From Pseudothioglobus sp905182815 (lineage in GTDB: Bacteria > Pseudomonadota > Gammaproteobacteria > PS1 > Pseudothioglobaceae): DNA of 64,000 bases. The stretch is taken from contig NZ_CP159805.1 of the NCBI RefSeq assembly GCF_048087625.1, positions 868,001 through 932,000 on the forward strand, read 5' to 3'. How positions within the stretch are numbered: the stretch's first letter is position 1; each line of letters begins with the position of its first letter. The position numbers and the translations under genes were made by a program. Shown here one piece after another: positions 35,980-45,472 of this stretch. A model generated the notes under the pieces. That model was given only the letters and a program-made list of their open reading frames with translations, was not told the origin of the DNA and made no database searches.

Positions 35980-37059
35980 TTATTGGACGTAAGTTTTATA
36001 AACTCTATTGGTAATTTTACTAAATATTTCATAAGAAATGGTATTGCAGCATTCTGCAAGCTCATCTATAGGAATATTTTCACCAAAGAGCTCAACTCGT
36101 TCTCCAACTTGAGGATTTAAAGCCTTACTTAAATCAATGGTCATCATGTCCATCGAAACTCTTCCTGCTACCGAGCATCTCAAGCCATTAATGAACACAG
36201 GGGTTCCGTCTTTAGCGCTTCGGGGATAGCCATCTGCATACCCAATAGCCACAACGCCTATTAGTGTATCTTTCTTGCAAATAAAGCGCTCGCCATAGCC
36301 AATTGATTGGCCTGCTTTAAAGCTTTTTATTGAGATCAATGAAGAAGACAGAGTCATTACAGGAGCTAACTTTTTTTGATGTAATGTATCTTTAAATGGA
36401 GAGGAGCCATAAAGCATAATACCTGGGCGAGTGTAATCTTTATGAGTTGATTCCCAGGCCAAAATAGCAGCCGAGTTAGCTAAAGATAATGAATAATTAT
36501 GATTACCACTAGCATTTTCAAAATCAATAACTTGCTCTGAAGTCGACTTACTCTCTAGATTGTCAGCACTAGAAAAATGTGTCATTAGGGTTATCTTATT
36601 AATGTTATTACTTTCTTCTAAAGATCTAATAGCCTCCTTAAATTGAGCATCTTGAAAGCCAAGCCTTCCCATTCCAGAGTCGTGCTTAATAAAAACATCA
36701 ATCTTTTTATTTATCGTAGCATTAAGAACCCACTCAAGTTGAAGTGGGGTGCATACTGTTATTGTTAAGTTATTTTTAATTGCTAAGGTAAGCTCTGACA
36801 ACTCAAAAATACCTTCCATCAGCAAGACTGGGGTTTTGCTTAATCCAGAAGCCCTTAATTCAATAGCCTCTTCAATGCACGCAACGCCAAAAAAATCAGC
36901 ACAATCTTCTAGATATTTTGCAACCTTGACAGCGCCATGACCATAGGCGTTAGCCTTAACAACTGCAATTGCATAGGAGTTAGCAGATAAGGATTTAGCG
37001 TAAAGATAGTTTTGTTTAATTGCGCTAAGATTTATTACTGCAGTGCACTTTCTAGCCAT
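35980..37059 (-). CDS. alr: Alanine racemase, probably the catabolic DadX type
   Basis: This PLP enzyme interconverts L- and D-alanine. It has 359 residues. PLP lysine K35 lies in VVKANAYGHG, and the opposing catalytic Tyr in SIGYGERFICKKD; later landmarks are IGYADGYPR and AGRVSMDMMTIDL. It overlaps the end of dadA by eight bases, the arrangement of the dadAX operon, where the racemase feeds D-alanine to the dehydrogenase. If it is the only racemase in the genome it must also supply D-alanine for the cell wall. Confidence 0.95.
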   Translation of the reverse strand: MARKCTAVINLSAIKQNYLYAKSLSANSYAIAVVKANAYGHGAVKVAKYLEDCADFFGVACIEEAIELRASGLSKTPVLLMEGIFELSELTLAIKNNLTITVCTPLQLEWVLNATINKKIDVFIKHDSGMGRLGFQDAQFKEAIRSLEESNNINKITLMTHFSSADNLESKSTSEQVIDFENASGNHNYSLSLANSAAILAWESTHKDYTRPGIMLYGSSPFKDTLHQKKLAPVMTLSSSLISIKSFKAGQSIGYGERFICKKDTLIGVVAIGYADGYPRSAKDGTPVFINGLRCSVAGRVSMDMMTIDLSKALNPQVGERVELFGENIPIDELAECCNTISYEIFSKITNRVYKTYVQ

Positions 37060-38338
37060 AATTTAAATTCGTCTTATTCGAGTACTTGTAGCGACTCATA
37101 TCAATTCCTTCTAATGATATTTCAGGCTCATTGCCCGAAACTATGCTTGCTAATAGTTTGCCAGAGCCAAGAGACATTGTCCATCCTAGAGTTCCATGAC
37201 CAGTATTTAAATATAAGTTTGAGTAAGGCGTTGCACCAATTATAGGAGTTGAGTCAGGAGTGCTAGGCCTAAAGCCTGTCCAAAAGTTAATGTCATTAGT
37301 TTCTTTTGCCGCATGAGGAAAAAGATTATTGAGGCCTTTTTTTAAAGAATGAAGTGACTTTTCTCTGAGACTTGAATTATGGTCTGTCAAATGCGCAATT
37401 CCAGCAACTCTTATAGTATTTCCCAGTCTGGTAATACCAACTTTATTCTTATCATCCATTATCGTTGACTGAGGGGCATCTAGATCATTTAATACTGGAA
37501 GGGTAATGGAGTAACCTTTAACTGGATAAACAGGAATATCAATGCCCACACTGGAGAGAATTTCGGATGAGTGACTGCCAAGCGAAACTGAATAACTATC
37601 TGCCGTTAATTCACCGTGATTTGTTTTAACTGCAGAAACTTTATTATTATTAATATGAATAGATTCAATATGAGTATCAAACTCAAATTTAACGCCCATC
37701 TCTAGACATTTTTTATACAATTCACTGGTAAATAAATAACAGTTTCCTGTGTAATCATTGATGAATCGAAGGCCACCATAAAGTTTATTTCTAATATATT
37801 GAAGTCCGGGCTCAGCCTCTACGCAGCCTTGAGAGTCAAGCACTTCATATTTAATATTAAATTTCTTTAGGATTGCCATATCTTGTTTTGCTTTTTCAAG
37901 ATCCTTAGGACTCCAAAATAACTGAAGTGATCCTTGTTTTCTGTGCTCATAATTAATATCAAATTCACTCTCTAAATCGATTAAAGTTTTTTGAGAATAG
38001 TTTGCAATTCTAAGCATACGGCTTTTATTAATTTCATAGCTATCAGAATTGCAATTTTTATACGTCCGATACATAAACTTAATCGTTTCAAGACTAACGT
38101 TTGGATTAACAACCAATGGTGATGTTCCGCCAAGAGTCCACTTAATCAAACTCAGTGGTAAGCTTGGTGTTGCCCAAGGTGATGAAAATGCATACGATAG
38201 TTGACCTGCATTAGCATGACTTGTTTCCATAGCCACACTCTTTTGCCTGTCGACAACAGTAACATTATGTCCCTGTTTTGCAAGGAAATAAGCTGAAGTT
38301 GTGCCAATAATTCCGGCACCTAAAACTAGCACATTCAT
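37052..38338 (-). CDS. dadA: D-amino acid dehydrogenase small subunit
   Basis: This membrane-associated FAD enzyme oxidises D-alanine and other D-amino acids to keto acids and ammonia, passing electrons to the respiratory chain. It has 428 residues. The FAD dinucleotide site is GAGIIGTTSAYFLAKQGH (7-24), followed by the signature ETSHANAGQLSYAFSSPWA and the C-terminal FWTGFRPSTPDSTPIIG and NTGHGTLGWTMSLGSGK. It is the first gene of dadA-alr. D-alanine from peptidoglycan debris is a likely nutrient. Confidence 0.95.
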   Translation of the reverse strand: MNVLVLGAGIIGTTSAYFLAKQGHNVTVVDRQKSVAMETSHANAGQLSYAFSSPWATPSLPLSLIKWTLGGTSPLVVNPNVSLETIKFMYRTYKNCNSDSYEINKSRMLRIANYSQKTLIDLESEFDINYEHRKQGSLQLFWSPKDLEKAKQDMAILKKFNIKYEVLDSQGCVEAEPGLQYIRNKLYGGLRFINDYTGNCYLFTSELYKKCLEMGVKFEFDTHIESIHINNNKVSAVKTNHGELTADSYSVSLGSHSSEILSSVGIDIPVYPVKGYSITLPVLNDLDAPQSTIMDDKNKVGITRLGNTIRVAGIAHLTDHNSSLREKSLHSLKKGLNNLFPHAAKETNDINFWTGFRPSTPDSTPIIGATPYSNLYLNTGHGTLGWTMSLGSGKLLASIVSGNEPEISLEGIDMSRYKYSNKTNLNYG

Positions 38339-38538
38339 TGTTTAAAAAAATAAATATAAAAGGTAATTTTACCACTGAGAAATATCAATGATTTACTCAA
38401 GAATTGAACTTAATTTCAAATAATAAAACTGTAATAAAAACATACTATAATCTTTTAAAAAAAAGAATAATTTAGTTTGGATATTACTAAATAAAGTGGT
38501 TAAAATTAACGTTTTAAGATTCCTTTTATGGAGCTATT

Positions 38539-39792
38539 ATGTTTGATAAAAACCTAACATTAAATGATGTTGATCCTGAGATTGCAAATGCAATAAATGC
38601 TGAAAACGCAAGACAGGAAGCGCACATTGAATTAATCGCATCTGAAAACTATACTTCGCCGAATGTCATGTTTGCACAAGGCTGTCAAATGACCAATAAA
38701 TATGCTGAGGGTTATCCTGGTAAGCGATATTATGGCGGCTGTGAGCACGTCGATGTTGCAGAAACCTTAGCTATAAGTAGAGCAAAAGAATTATTTGGAG
38801 CTGCCTATGCAAATGTGCAGCCACATTCTGGCTCAACTGCAAATGCTGCTGTCTTTCAAGCGCTTTTGGTTCCTGGTGATACTATATTAGGAATGAGTCT
38901 GGCTCATGGTGGTCACTTAACGCATGGCGCTGCGCCTTCTTTTTCAGGTAAAAATTTTAATGCTATTCAATATGGCCTAGATGAGTCTACTGGTGAGATT
39001 GATTACGACCAAGTTGAGCGTTTAGCGTTAGAGCATAAACCAAAGATGGTAATTGCTGGCTTTTCAGCATATTCAAGGATTGTTGATTGGGCTCGCTTTA
39101 GAGAAATCGCTGACATGGTAGGAGCTTATCTTCTTGTTGATATGGCTCATGTTGCAGGTTTAGTAGCAACGGGTGACTATCCTTCTCCAATTGAATTTGC
39201 TGATGTATGCACTACAACGACTCATAAAACATTAAGAGGTCCACGTGGCGGCTTAATTGTTGCTAAAGCAAATCCAGAAATTGAAAAAAAACTTAACTCT
39301 GCTATATTCCCAGGAATACAGGGTGGGCCTTTAATGCATATCATTGCAGCTAAAGCGATTGCCTTTAAAGAGGCTATGAGTGATGACTTTAAAGCGTATC
39401 AAAAACAAGTCGTTATTAATGCTAGAGCCATGGCAAGCGTTTTCCTTGAAAGAGGCTATGACGTTGTTTCAGGCGGCACTGATAATCATGTTTTCTTAGT
39501 AAGTTTTATTGAGCAAGGACTAACAGGAAAAGCAGTTAATAATGCTCTAGGTGAGGCCCACATTACAGTAAATATGAACTCCGTTCCAAATGATCCGCAG
39601 TCACCTTTTGTTACCAGTGGAATACGTGTTGGAACTCCTGCAGGAACAACAAGAGGTTTTGGTGAATCTGAGTGCAAAGACATTACCAACTGGATTTGTG
39701 ACATTTGTGATGATTTAGAAAATCAATCTGTTATTGATGAAGTAAGAGCAAAGGTTGGAGAGCTTTGTTCTAGATTTCCAGTTTATAAGTAA
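38539..39792 (+). CDS. glyA: Serine hydroxymethyltransferase
   Basis: GlyA converts serine and tetrahydrofolate to glycine and methylene-tetrahydrofolate. It has 417 residues, the E. coli length. Landmarks are LIASENYTSPNVM, YAEGYPGKRYYGGC and the PLP lysine K230 in TTTTHKTLRGPRGG. The ribosome site GGAGC lies just before the ATG. It heads an operon with nrdR (five-base gap) and radA, a known gammaproteobacterial order for glyA-nrdR. It links with tdh-kbl through glycine. Confidence 0.97.
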   Translation: MFDKNLTLNDVDPEIANAINAENARQEAHIELIASENYTSPNVMFAQGCQMTNKYAEGYPGKRYYGGCEHVDVAETLAISRAKELFGAAYANVQPHSGSTANAAVFQALLVPGDTILGMSLAHGGHLTHGAAPSFSGKNFNAIQYGLDESTGEIDYDQVERLALEHKPKMVIAGFSAYSRIVDWARFREIADMVGAYLLVDMAHVAGLVATGDYPSPIEFADVCTTTTHKTLRGPRGGLIVAKANPEIEKKLNSAIFPGIQGGPLMHIIAAKAIAFKEAMSDDFKAYQKQVVINARAMASVFLERGYDVVSGGTDNHVFLVSFIEQGLTGKAVNNALGEAHITVNMNSVPNDPQSPFVTSGIRVGTPAGTTRGFGESECKDITNWICDICDDLENQSVIDEVRAKVGELCSRFPVYK

Positions 39793-39797
39793 CCGCT

Positions 39798-40250
39798 ATG
39801 AGATGTCCTTTTTGTCAATCTGATGACACCAAGGTCCTAGATACTAGATTACTTGATGATGGCTCTCAAGTCCGCCGAAGAAGGGAATGCATCGCGTGTG
39901 GGGAAAGACACTCTACTCGTGAAACAGTTGATTTAAATTTACCAAGACTCATTAAAAGTGATGAATCAAGGCAATCATTTAGCGAAGATAAGCTTCGTTC
40001 TGGACTGCTAAAAGCTCTCGAAAAACGGCCCGTTGAAATTTCAAAAATTGAAACTGCAATTCAAAAAATTCAGCGAAAACTGATGGCTCAAAATGACAGA
40101 GAGGTTCCTTCATCAATGCTTGGAGAGTGGGTAATGGAAGAACTGAGGGCTCTTGATGAAGTTGCATATATAAGATTTGCTTCGGTTTATCGTCAATTCC
40201 AAGACATTGAAGCTTTTAAAAGTGAAATTGATAAATTAATGAATAAATAA
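39798..40250 (+). CDS. nrdR: Transcriptional repressor NrdR
   Basis: NrdR senses ATP/dATP and represses ribonucleotide reductase genes. It has 150 residues. The zinc ribbon is MRCPFCQSDD ... ECIACGERHSTRE with C3, C6, C31 and C34; the ATP-cone covers about 49-139 (DESRQSFSEDKLRSGLLKAL). The tail FASVYRQFQDIEAF is conserved. It lies between glyA and radA in one transcript. No NrdR box or nrd gene is visible in this window. Confidence 0.97.
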   Translation: MRCPFCQSDDTKVLDTRLLDDGSQVRRRRECIACGERHSTRETVDLNLPRLIKSDESRQSFSEDKLRSGLLKALEKRPVEISKIETAIQKIQRKLMAQNDREVPSSMLGEWVMEELRALDEVAYIRFASVYRQFQDIEAFKSEIDKLMNK

Positions 40251-40257
40251 TTCTAGG

Positions 40258-41619
40258 ATGGCAAAAACTAAAATTGAGTTTGTTTGCAGAGAATGTGGCT
40301 CATCACATCATCAATGGGCAGGTCAATGTCTAGATTGTAAAGAATGGAATACACTTGAAGAAGTGGTAATATCACAGGCAACTTCTTCTAAACCTGAAAG
40401 CCTTAAAGATCTTCCGGCATCTAAGGTACAAAACCTATCTGAAATTAAATCTCAAAATAATCATCGGCTCTCAACAGGCCTCAGTGAACTTGATCGCACG
40501 CTTGGTGGTGGCTTGGTAGATGGTTCTGTAGTTCTTATTGGTGGTGATCCTGGTATTGGCAAATCAACTTTGATTTTGCAGGCAATAGCTGCGATTAATG
40601 CCTCAAATACAACCCTTTATGTCAGCGGTGAAGAGTCAGCTGAGCAGGTGAGTGATAGGGCTATTAGACTAGGAATTAAGGAAGATATACTCTTTATAGG
40701 TGAAACCCATCTAGAGAAAATAATAAAGATTTCAAAAGATACCAGACCTAAAGTTATTGTTATTGACTCAATCCAGACCATGGTTACTGATCTTTCAAAT
40801 TCTGCGCCAGGCTCTGTAACACAAGTTCGTGATTGTGCAGCCCAGCTTACCCAATACGCCAAACAAACTAATACAATACTTTTGATGATTGGTCATGTTA
40901 CAAAGGGTGGTGCGCTTGCAGGTCCAAGAATCTTAGAGCACATGGTTGACGCTGTTTTATATTTTGAGGGGGATGCTGGCGGCCGCTATAGAATAATTAG
41001 AGCGGTAAAAAATCGCTTTGGTGCTGTTAATGAAATTAGCGTCTTTGCAATGGGTGAGAAAGGACTACAACAAGTCAGCAACCCATCTTCAATATTTCTT
41101 TCAAATCAAGAAAACCCCTCATCTGGCTCAATGGTTATGGTCACAAGAGAGGCTACAAGACCTTTATTGGTTGAGATACAAGCGCTCGTGGACCAAGCTA
41201 ATGGAACTCCAAAAAGAGTCAGCGTAGGTCTTGATCAAAATAGACTGTCACTACAACTAGCAATTCTTCACAAGCACTCTGGAATTGCAACATTTGATCA
41301 AGATGTTTTTATAAATGTCGTAGGCGGGATTAAAGTAAGTGAAACTGCGTCGGATTTAGTTGTAATGCTTGCAATCGTTTCAAGTTTAAGAGATAAGGTG
41401 ATTCCGAGTAAATGGATTGCTTTTGGAGAGGTTGGCCTTACTGGCGAGGTACGCCCGGTCTACAACTCTATGGAAAGGCTATCAGAAGCTCAAAAGCAGG
41501 GCTTTGAGGTTGCAATCATTCCAAAAGACAATGCCCCTAAAAAACCGATAAAAGGAATGAAGGTTGTAACTGTTGGGTATCTATACCAGGCAATTCAGTA
41601 TTTACTTGAAAACAGCTAA
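40258..41619 (+). CDS. radA: DNA repair protein RadA
   Basis: RadA is a RecA-like DnaB-type helicase that helps branch migration during recombination. It has 453 residues. The N-terminal zinc motif has C10, C13, C24 and C27. Walker A is GGDPGIGKST (about 93-102), the family-specific KNRFG motif is in VKNRFGAVNEISVF, and the C-terminal Lon-like domain runs from about 285 to the end (WIAFGEVGLTGEVRPV). Third gene of glyA-nrdR-radA. Confidence 0.97.
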   Translation: MAKTKIEFVCRECGSSHHQWAGQCLDCKEWNTLEEVVISQATSSKPESLKDLPASKVQNLSEIKSQNNHRLSTGLSELDRTLGGGLVDGSVVLIGGDPGIGKSTLILQAIAAINASNTTLYVSGEESAEQVSDRAIRLGIKEDILFIGETHLEKIIKISKDTRPKVIVIDSIQTMVTDLSNSAPGSVTQVRDCAAQLTQYAKQTNTILLMIGHVTKGGALAGPRILEHMVDAVLYFEGDAGGRYRIIRAVKNRFGAVNEISVFAMGEKGLQQVSNPSSIFLSNQENPSSGSMVMVTREATRPLLVEIQALVDQANGTPKRVSVGLDQNRLSLQLAILHKHSGIATFDQDVFINVVGGIKVSETASDLVVMLAIVSSLRDKVIPSKWIAFGEVGLTGEVRPVYNSMERLSEAQKQGFEVAIIPKDNAPKKPIKGMKVVTVGYLYQAIQYLLENS

Positions 41620-41623
41620 TCCC

Positions 41624-42214
41624 TTATAGGTCTATACCTTTTTGAGCTCTAATATTAGCTCTAAAAGCGTGCTTTACATCTTTGACTTCACTTACAGTGT
41701 CTGAGGCCTCAATAATGCCCTCAGTGGCTGCTCTTCCAGTAATAACAACGTGCTGACCCTCTGGCCTATTACTAAGAGCCTTAAGGATTGACTTTTCATC
41801 GAGATAGTTGTAATTAATCATATAAGTAATTTCATCAAGAACCACAAGATTAATTTCTGGATCAGCTAGAAACTTTTCAGCTTCTAACCATGTTTCATTT
41901 GCTAGCTTTTTATCAAGCTCTTGGTCTTGCGTATTCCAAGTGAAACCACTTTCCATATGAGCGGATACAACATTGGGGTTACTATCCAAAAAAAGATCTT
42001 CGCCTGTCTGCTGTTCACCCTTTAAAAAACGCACGAGAGCTACCTTCATTTCATAACCAAGTGCTCTACAAATCATACCCATAGCAGAAGATGACTTGCC
42101 TTTACCGTTCCCAGTAAGAAGCACCACAATCCCTTTATCTATATTAGCCTCTTCAATTCTGGAATCAATATGCTCTTTCTTACGCTGCATACGCTTCTTG
42201 TATGAATTTTCCAT
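41624..42214 (-). CDS. cobO: Cob(I)yrinic acid a,c-diamide adenosyltransferase
   Basis: The enzyme (BtuR/CobO/CobA type) transfers adenosyl from ATP to cobalt, activating salvaged B12. It has 196 residues. The P-loop variant LLTGNGKGKSSSAMGM lies near 33-48, then ALVRFLKGEQ, VLDEITYMINY and VVITGRAATEGIIEASD. It is downstream of the BtuB-like receptor on the same strand with a 16-base perfect inverted repeat between them. Together with the riboswitch it marks a B12 uptake and activation module; no corrin-ring synthesis genes are here. Confidence 0.94.
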   Translation of the reverse strand: MENSYKKRMQRKKEHIDSRIEEANIDKGIVVLLTGNGKGKSSSAMGMICRALGYEMKVALVRFLKGEQQTGEDLFLDSNPNVVSAHMESGFTWNTQDQELDKKLANETWLEAEKFLADPEINLVVLDEITYMINYNYLDEKSILKALSNRPEGQHVVITGRAATEGIIEASDTVSEVKDVKHAFRANIRAQKGIDL

Positions 42215-42245
42215 AATTAGTTTTTTACCTAATGCGGCAATATAA

Positions 42246-42283
42246 TAGTTGTCCAGTATATGGAATTATATACTGGACAACTA
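42246..42283. repeat. Perfect 16-base inverted repeat between the B12 receptor and cobO
   Basis: TAGTTGTCCAGTATAT (42246-42261), a six-base loop GGAATT, then ATATACTGGACAACTA (42268-42283). It starts five bases after the receptor's stop codon in the direction of transcription. There is no clean T tract after it, so it may be a terminator/attenuator that reduces cobO expression, an RNA-stabilising hairpin, or a protein-binding site. Confidence 0.7.
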
Positions 42284-42288
42284 GAATC

Positions 42289-44055
42289 TTAAAAATTGTA
42301 AGTTAAGCCTAGAGTTGATGTTTTACCAAGAGTCTTATAACCTTTTGCCATTTCATAGTTCTTATCTAAGGCGTTATTTCTATTAAGGTAAACAGTTAAG
42401 TCATCTGTAAAACTGTAGCTAGTACTCAAATTAAGTAATCCGTAACCACCGAGTTCTGCAGAATTCTGGCCCCAACCAATATTGTTAGCATCGTTATCCC
42501 ATGCACGAGACTTAGCTATCCAATTAATGTTTCTCTTCCATTTTCCAGAAGTCTTAGAAAGGTTTAATGAAATCGAGCGATTAGGTCTCCTACCTTTTTG
42601 CAAACCAGTTGAAGCTGCTATAGCTTTATTGTAATCAATACTTGTATCAAGATCCCAACCTAATAAATCAGTTCCAAGTGACAACTCAACTCCTCGTATA
42701 TTAACAGTCCCACTGTTTATGTAGTAAGGTGTGGCTACATTGACATAACTATGGGCATCAGTAAGTTTGCTTTTATAAACCTTTAACTCAACATTACCCC
42801 ATTCATAGTCACCGGTTAATCCAAGCTCTAGATTTTTTGAAAGCTCACGCTTTAGGGCTGTTCTTCCAGCAACAATATTTAAATTTTGGTAATAGTGGTT
42901 AGGTAAGTTAGATGCAGTTCCGTAAGAGCCATTAACTCTCAAAGTCGAGCTTAAATCTCTCCCCCAATTTAAATTATAAGTAGTGTGGGTTTTAAACTTA
43001 TCATGATCCACAATTCTTGCGCCAATTGAGATTTCATTATCAATTATCAAACCCTGCCACTGAGAAAAAATATCAGTATGTTTAATTTGCCTAGTATTTC
43101 CTACGTCCTTGTCTACTGAATTCATAAGCCCAATAGATAGCTTGCTATTATCAAAGTCAAGCTCATTGATAATTGACATGGTGTTTAATCTATACTTATT
43201 ACCTTGCCTTTGAGTCCTCTGATTCATAATGTCTAAATTAATCTTAAATCTTTCACTAACTTTTTGAGTTATACCCAAACCAACTTGACTCAGATTATTG
43301 TCTGGCTTCACAGCATAGCCAGGATTATCATAAAAGATTTCTGCTTTTGTCCTTAGAATATTTACACTTATATCAGTTGAATCAGTAAGCTCAGTTCCAA
43401 GATTTAAGCCTAATGTTTTCCTATCAATTGGATCTAAATCTCCATCTCCCGTAGCATCAACACCATCCGTATGAAAGTCTGTAAGTGCAATATCTAAATA
43501 ACTCTTTTCGTTCTTGAAATAAGAATTTAGATTAATCTTACTAGTGCCTTTGGAGCCGTATGAAATATCAATTTTATTACTGGTAATTGAATCTGCATCC
43601 TTATCAGTAAATACATGAATTACACCGCCAATTGCGCCAGGACCATATAGTGATGAGAAAGGTCCCTTACTTATTTCGATGCGCTCTATCTGGTCAACAG
43701 GAATAACATCAAGGTTAGCTTGACCACCAGAAATCGTCACTTTCATGCCATCTAGTAAAAGTAAAGTATGTTTTGCTTCATTTCCTCTTAAACGAACTGC
43801 ATTAATAGATCCCTGTCCACCCTCATAGGAGATCGAGGGAATATACTGAAGAAGCTCAGTAAAAGTTTTAGCACCAGTACTTTTAATTGCTGCTTTATCC
43901 AGCTTAATTGTCGTTGCAATAGATCCAATAACTGGGCTTGAAGTTCTATATTCAGTATTAAGAGAGATTTTAATTGGACCAATAACAGCATTTGCTGCAT
44001 TAGAGAATAGAATTGCTGACAAAGATGCAGCAAAAATTAGATTTTTAGTAAACAT
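42289..44055 (-). CDS. btuB: TonB-dependent vitamin B12 receptor (BtuB-like)
   Basis: This outer-membrane receptor imports cobalamin using TonB energy. It has 588 residues. A signal peptide (AASLSAILFSNAANA) is followed by a plug domain (KTFTELLQYIPSISYEGGQG, VRLRGNEAKHTLLLLDGMKV, QIERIEISKGPFSSLYGPGA) and a 22-strand barrel ending in Phe (TLGLTYNF). The cobalamin riboswitch just upstream and cobO downstream support B12 as the ligand rather than iron siderophores. It is somewhat shorter than E. coli BtuB (614). Confidence 0.92.
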   Translation of the reverse strand: MFTKNLIFAASLSAILFSNAANAVIGPIKISLNTEYRTSSPVIGSIATTIKLDKAAIKSTGAKTFTELLQYIPSISYEGGQGSINAVRLRGNEAKHTLLLLDGMKVTISGGQANLDVIPVDQIERIEISKGPFSSLYGPGAIGGVIHVFTDKDADSITSNKIDISYGSKGTSKINLNSYFKNEKSYLDIALTDFHTDGVDATGDGDLDPIDRKTLGLNLGTELTDSTDISVNILRTKAEIFYDNPGYAVKPDNNLSQVGLGITQKVSERFKINLDIMNQRTQRQGNKYRLNTMSIINELDFDNSKLSIGLMNSVDKDVGNTRQIKHTDIFSQWQGLIIDNEISIGARIVDHDKFKTHTTYNLNWGRDLSSTLRVNGSYGTASNLPNHYYQNLNIVAGRTALKRELSKNLELGLTGDYEWGNVELKVYKSKLTDAHSYVNVATPYYINSGTVNIRGVELSLGTDLLGWDLDTSIDYNKAIAASTGLQKGRRPNRSISLNLSKTSGKWKRNINWIAKSRAWDNDANNIGWGQNSAELGGYGLLNLSTSYSFTDDLTVYLNRNNALDKNYEMAKGYKTLGKTSTLGLTYNF

Positions 44056-44107
44056 AATGACCCCTTATTTATAAATAAAAAGAGGGATTTAGAGAAAAGA
44101 ATTACAA

Positions 44108-44240
44108 GACATGCAATACATTAACTCACCACCCATCGTAGCTTTTAGTAAAACTAAACTTGCTATGTATCGGACTTATCTTTATCAGAATTACCGTTGC
44201 GAGGGCAGTGTTGGATTTAAACCAACTTCCATATTGCAAA
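44108..44240 (-). promoter_or_regulatory. Cobalamin riboswitch upstream of btuB
   Basis: On the minus strand the leader reads GGTTTAAATCCAACACTG, then CCCTCGCAACGGTAA, then AAGTCCGATACATAGC. This matches the cobalamin riboswitch core (GGT-x-AAATCC-x-CACTG, CCCGCAACTGTAA and the B12 box AGTCMGRATAC). GCAATA (44232-44237) and TATTGC (44113-44118) can pair to close the structure. It ends about 55 bases before the btuB start. It should shut off receptor synthesis when B12 is plentiful. The presence is a pattern match by eye; the mechanism (transcription or translation) cannot be read. Confidence 0.88.
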
Positions 44241-44392
44241 TTATTTTGTGAATTATATCGATTTTTTATAAAACTGCAATAACTTTTTTTGTCCTATCTA
44301 TTTACTATCTTATTACTTAATAAAAACAATACTTTGAAGTCCTAATAGTCTTAGGTAAAATACCCCCTAAAGAATATCTTTTAACTTGTATT

Positions 44393-45472
44393 ATGAAAAG
44401 CGATTCACTTGAAAATTTAAGAAATGATATCGATGATCTGGATCAAAAAATTCAGCTTCTAATATCTCAGCGCGCGGACTTAGCTGCTAAGGTTGCACTT
44501 GTCAAGCAGGAGTCGAATGCGCAAACAGCTTTTTATAGACCTGAGCGGGAAGCAGAGGTATTAAGCAAGGTAATCCAAAGAAACAAAAGCCTTCTTAAAG
44601 ATAAGGATATTGCCCTTATTTTTAGAGAAATTATGTCAGCCTGCTTGGCGCTTGAGCAACCCCTAAAGATTGCATTTTTAGGTCCTGAGGGAACCTTTAC
44701 ACAGGAGGCTGCTTTAAAACATTTTGGCCATGGAGTTTCTCCGCTGGACTGCGGTACGGTTGATGAGATTTTTCATCAAGTTGAGACAGATAATGCGCAG
44801 TATGGAGTTGTGCCAATTGAAAACTCCTCAAATGGAGTTATTGGTACGTCTCTTGATATGCTTTATAGTCATGATTTAAATATTTGTGGTGAAGTAGAAA
44901 TTGCAGTTGCCCATCACCTAATGATGCAAGACCAGTCTCAAGAAATTAAAATTATTTACGCGCATCAACAAGCACTTGATCAATGTCATCGATGGCTCTC
45001 TAATCACTATCCTCATACTGAGTTAAGGCCTGTTGCCTCAAATGCATTAGGCGCAAGAATGGTAAAGGATGAGCCAAATGCGGCGGCAATTGCATCTAAG
45101 GTTGCTCTTAATATCTATGGACTTGAAAGAGTTGCTAAAAATATAGAGGACAATGCTGGTAACGTTACTCGCTTTATTGTTATTGGTAAAGATGAAGTTC
45201 CAGCTGGCGTTAACGATAAAACTTCACTCCTAGTTGTTACCAAGCATGAGTCAGGAGCTTTATTTGATTTACTGGAGCCATTCAAAGCCAATAACATCAA
45301 TATGCTTCAACTTGCAAGGCATCCGATACCTGGAGTAAAGTGGGAATATTTGTTCTTCATTGACATAGAAGGGCATCAGAGCAAAAAAAATGTTCAAAAA
45401 GCTATTCAAGAGGTCAAATCACGCGTCTCTAAATTAGATATTTTAGGCTCTTATCCTGTAGCAGTTTTATGA
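44393..45472 (+). CDS. pheA: Bifunctional chorismate mutase / prephenate dehydratase
   Basis: PheA makes phenylpyruvate from chorismate for phenylalanine. It has 359 residues. The AroQ mutase helices occupy about 1-90 (LRNDIDDLDQKIQLLISQRADLA), the dehydratase domain about 93-270 (IAFLGPEGTFTQEAALKHFG, PIENSSNGVIG, DNAGNVTRFIVIG), and the ACT regulatory domain the rest (KTSLLVVTKHESGALFDLL). It overlaps hisC by four bases and starts the pheA-hisC-tyrA-aroA operon. Confidence 0.97.
   Translation: MKSDSLENLRNDIDDLDQKIQLLISQRADLAAKVALVKQESNAQTAFYRPEREAEVLSKVIQRNKSLLKDKDIALIFREIMSACLALEQPLKIAFLGPEGTFTQEAALKHFGHGVSPLDCGTVDEIFHQVETDNAQYGVVPIENSSNGVIGTSLDMLYSHDLNICGEVEIAVAHHLMMQDQSQEIKIIYAHQQALDQCHRWLSNHYPHTELRPVASNALGARMVKDEPNAAAIASKVALNIYGLERVAKNIEDNAGNVTRFIVIGKDEVPAGVNDKTSLLVVTKHESGALFDLLEPFKANNINMLQLARHPIPGVKWEYLFFIDIEGHQSKKNVQKAIQEVKSRVSKLDILGSYPVAVL

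Noticed and set aside
38446..38451. TATAAT as the glyA promoter -10 box
   Set aside because: No -35 element at proper spacing; isolated TATAAT is common in AT-rich DNA.
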